Shown here: in pieces, positions 62,686-64,000 of the stretch | How positions within the stretch are numbered: position 1 is the stretch's first letter | How the letters are laid out: every line of letters starts with the position of its first letter | Source: Halomonas sp. Y3 | Lineage (GTDB): Bacteria; Pseudomonadota; Gammaproteobacteria; Pseudomonadales; Halomonadaceae | Direction of reading: 5' to 3' | Length of the DNA: 64,000 bases | Assembly: GCF_024137965.1 (NCBI RefSeq) | Contig: NZ_CP099975.1 | Coordinates: forward strand, 2,294,001 to 2,358,000 | The notes under the pieces: generated by a model | What the model saw: the letters and a program-made list of their open reading frames with translations, nothing else | Database searches by the model: none | Told to the model about the DNA's origin: nothing | Program-made: the position numbers and the translations under genes

Positions 62686-64000
62686 TCTGGACACCCCGGC
62701 TCGCCGAGTCGGGCCCCCGCTACCGCGCCATAGCCGAGGCGATCGCCCGGGCCATCCAGGCCGGCGAGCTGCCTCCGGGCCGCAAACTGCCGCCTCAGCG
62801 CCACCTGGCGGATGCACTGGGCGTCACCGTGGGCACGGTGTCGCGCGCCTATGCCGAGGCCGAGCGTCAGGGCTGGGTCTCCGCCCGGGTGGGCAGCGGC
62901 ACCTATGTGCGCGGCGCCGAGCAGACGAACGCCTCCCCCTTCCTGGCCTCCGCCTCGGAGGAGGACGAGGGCCTGGTCGACCTCAGCCTGAGCCTGCCGC
63001 CGCCCCATGCGCTGCGCGCCTCGCTGCTGGGCCAGGCGCTGGCCGGGATCGCCGAGGATCGCACAGCGCTTGAGCGCGCCGTGGCCTATCAGCCGGAGCG
63101 CGGCCTGGCGGGGCACCGCGAGCGCCTCGCCGCCTGGATGACCCGCCTGGGCATGCCGGTCTCGCCGGAGGCGCTGGTGATCACCCAGGGGGGCCAGCAC
63201 GGCATCGACCTGACGCTGCGGGCGCTGACGCGCCCCGGCGAGCGCATCGCCGCCGATGCCCTCACCTACCCCGGGCTGATCGGCGCCGCCCGCCAGGCGC
63301 ACCTCAAGACGCTGGCCGTGCCCCTGGACGACGCGGGCATGGACATGGAGGCCCTGGCGCGGCTGTGCGCCCAGCAGCCGCCGCGGCTGGTCTACGTCAC
63401 GCCGGACCAGAACAACCCCACCGGCGCGGTGCTGAGCGAGGACCGGCGCGAGCGTCTGGCGGCGCTGGCCCGGCAGCACGAGTTCTGGATCCTGGAGGAT
63501 GGGGTGCAGTACCTGCCGGAGGCCGAGCGCGGCACCCCGCTCTACCGGCTGGCCCCTGAGCGCACCCTGTTCGCCTTCAGCTCCGCCAAGGTGCTGGCGG
63601 GCGGGCTGCGCATCGGCGCCCTGCGGGCGCCCGAGGCGCTGCAGGAGCCGCTAGGCGCGGCGGTGCGCGCCCAGAGCTGGATGGTCCCGCCGCTGATGGC
63701 AGAGGCCGTCTGCCGCTGCGTGGAGAGCGCCGATGCCGAACGCCTGCTGGCCTGGCAGATCGAGGAGCAGGCCGAGCGCCAGCGCCTGGCCCGCCGGTGG
63801 CTTGCGGAGTACGCCCCGACCGGGCGGCCCCACGGCAACAACCTCTGGCTGACGCTGCCGGAGGGACTGCGTGCCGCCGAGCTGCTCGCCGCCCTGGAGG
63901 AGCGCGGCGTGCGCCTGACCGGCCCGGAGCCCTTCTGCGTGGGCAGCGAGCCGGCGCCCCAGGCGGTGAGGCTCTGCCTGGGCGGGGCGCGCTCGCGGGA
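62679..64000 (+). CDS. MocR-type (GntR-aminotransferase) regulator, 3' truncated by window end
   Basis: 440 residues visible from ATG 62679, open to the last base. N-terminal winged helix of the GntR type (YRAIAEAIARAIQAGELPPGRKLPPQRHLADALGVTVGTVSRAYAEAERQGWVSARVGSGTYV), then a fold type I aminotransferase-like domain (about 95-440) with VYVTPDQNNPTGAVL, the Asp of FWILEDGVQYLPE and the PLP lysine in FAFSSAKVLAGGLRIGAL. Such regulators use PLP to sense amino acids. It probably controls the divergent exporter/racemase pair. Confidence 0.88.
   Translation, partial: MTIWTPRLAESGPRYRAIAEAIARAIQAGELPPGRKLPPQRHLADALGVTVGTVSRAYAEAERQGWVSARVGSGTYVRGAEQTNASPFLASASEEDEGLVDLSLSLPPPHALRASLLGQALAGIAEDRTALERAVAYQPERGLAGHRERLAAWMTRLGMPVSPEALVITQGGQHGIDLTLRALTRPGERIAADALTYPGLIGAARQAHLKTLAVPLDDAGMDMEALARLCAQQPPRLVYVTPDQNNPTGAVLSEDRRERLAALARQHEFWILEDGVQYLPEAERGTPLYRLAPERTLFAFSSAKVLAGGLRIGALRAPEALQEPLGAAVRAQSWMVPPLMAEAVCRCVESADAERLLAWQIEEQAERQRLARRWLAEYAPTGRPHGNNLWLTLPEGLRAAELLAALEERGVRLTGPEPFCVGSEPAPQAVRLCLGGARSR

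Overview
The window is GC-rich, gene-dense chromosomal DNA from a gammaproteobacterium. The gene content (acetoin/2,3-butanediol operon with AcoR, leucine liu operon, tungstate transporter) and the many high-GC insertion sequences fit the Halomonadaceae (Halomonas and relatives). That assignment is inference from gene style; no rRNA or other marker gene is present.

1-9.8 kb: the end of a dipeptide/oligopeptide ABC transporter operon (binding protein, two permeases, one fused double ATPase), an IS1182-family insertion, then an FAD-linked 2-hydroxyacid dehydrogenase, an EamA transporter, a GNAT acetyltransferase and a HisC-like aminotransferase. 9.8-20.2 kb: an acetoin/butanediol module. It has a periplasmic VOC protein and a butanediol-type dehydrogenase on the + strand, and on the - strand a Tat-exported GMC dehydrogenase pair, E1 alpha, E1 beta, a free lipoyl protein, a separate E2 catalytic protein and a lipoate ligase, with acoR divergent from this operon. 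Both operons have a good sigma-54 promoter preceded by paired copies of one palindrome, so AcoR probably switches both on. 20.2-25.9 kb: a lipoprotein, an MFS transporter with a 41-residue overlapping ORF, a NYN-domain protein, and a regulator divergent from the tungstate transporter tupBCA.

25.9-38.6 kb: a nested mobile island. Two copies of an IS10-like element, three copies of an IS231-like element, an IS21 element and a group II intron lie inside or beside each other. Most insertions use the same 11-bp quasi-palindrome GGGTCTGACCC. The island carries a HigB/HigA-type toxin-antitoxin pair and an apparent nagB fragment. It ends inside a LysR gene divergent from an SbtA-type bicarbonate transporter gene.

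40.7-47.7 kb: the leucine/isovalerate operon liuABCDE with a likely LiuR operator and a strong terminator. 47.7-60.1 kb: a decayed integron. Six attC sites delimit five gene cassettes on the - strand: an unknown gene split by IS66, a GNAT, an HNH-type protein, a DinB-fold protein and another unknown gene. Beyond them are ISAs1, IS1380, IS91-like and IS1595 elements and then, pointing away from the cassettes, the first codons of an integrase gene (intI) with an amber mutation. Cassette boundaries were confirmed by complementarity between the first bases of each cassette and its terminal attC arm. 60.5-64 kb: ordinary chromosome resumes with a PhnB-like VOC protein, an Asp/Glu racemase, a LysE exporter and a divergent MocR regulator cut by the window end. 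I saw no rRNA, tRNA or CRISPR array.
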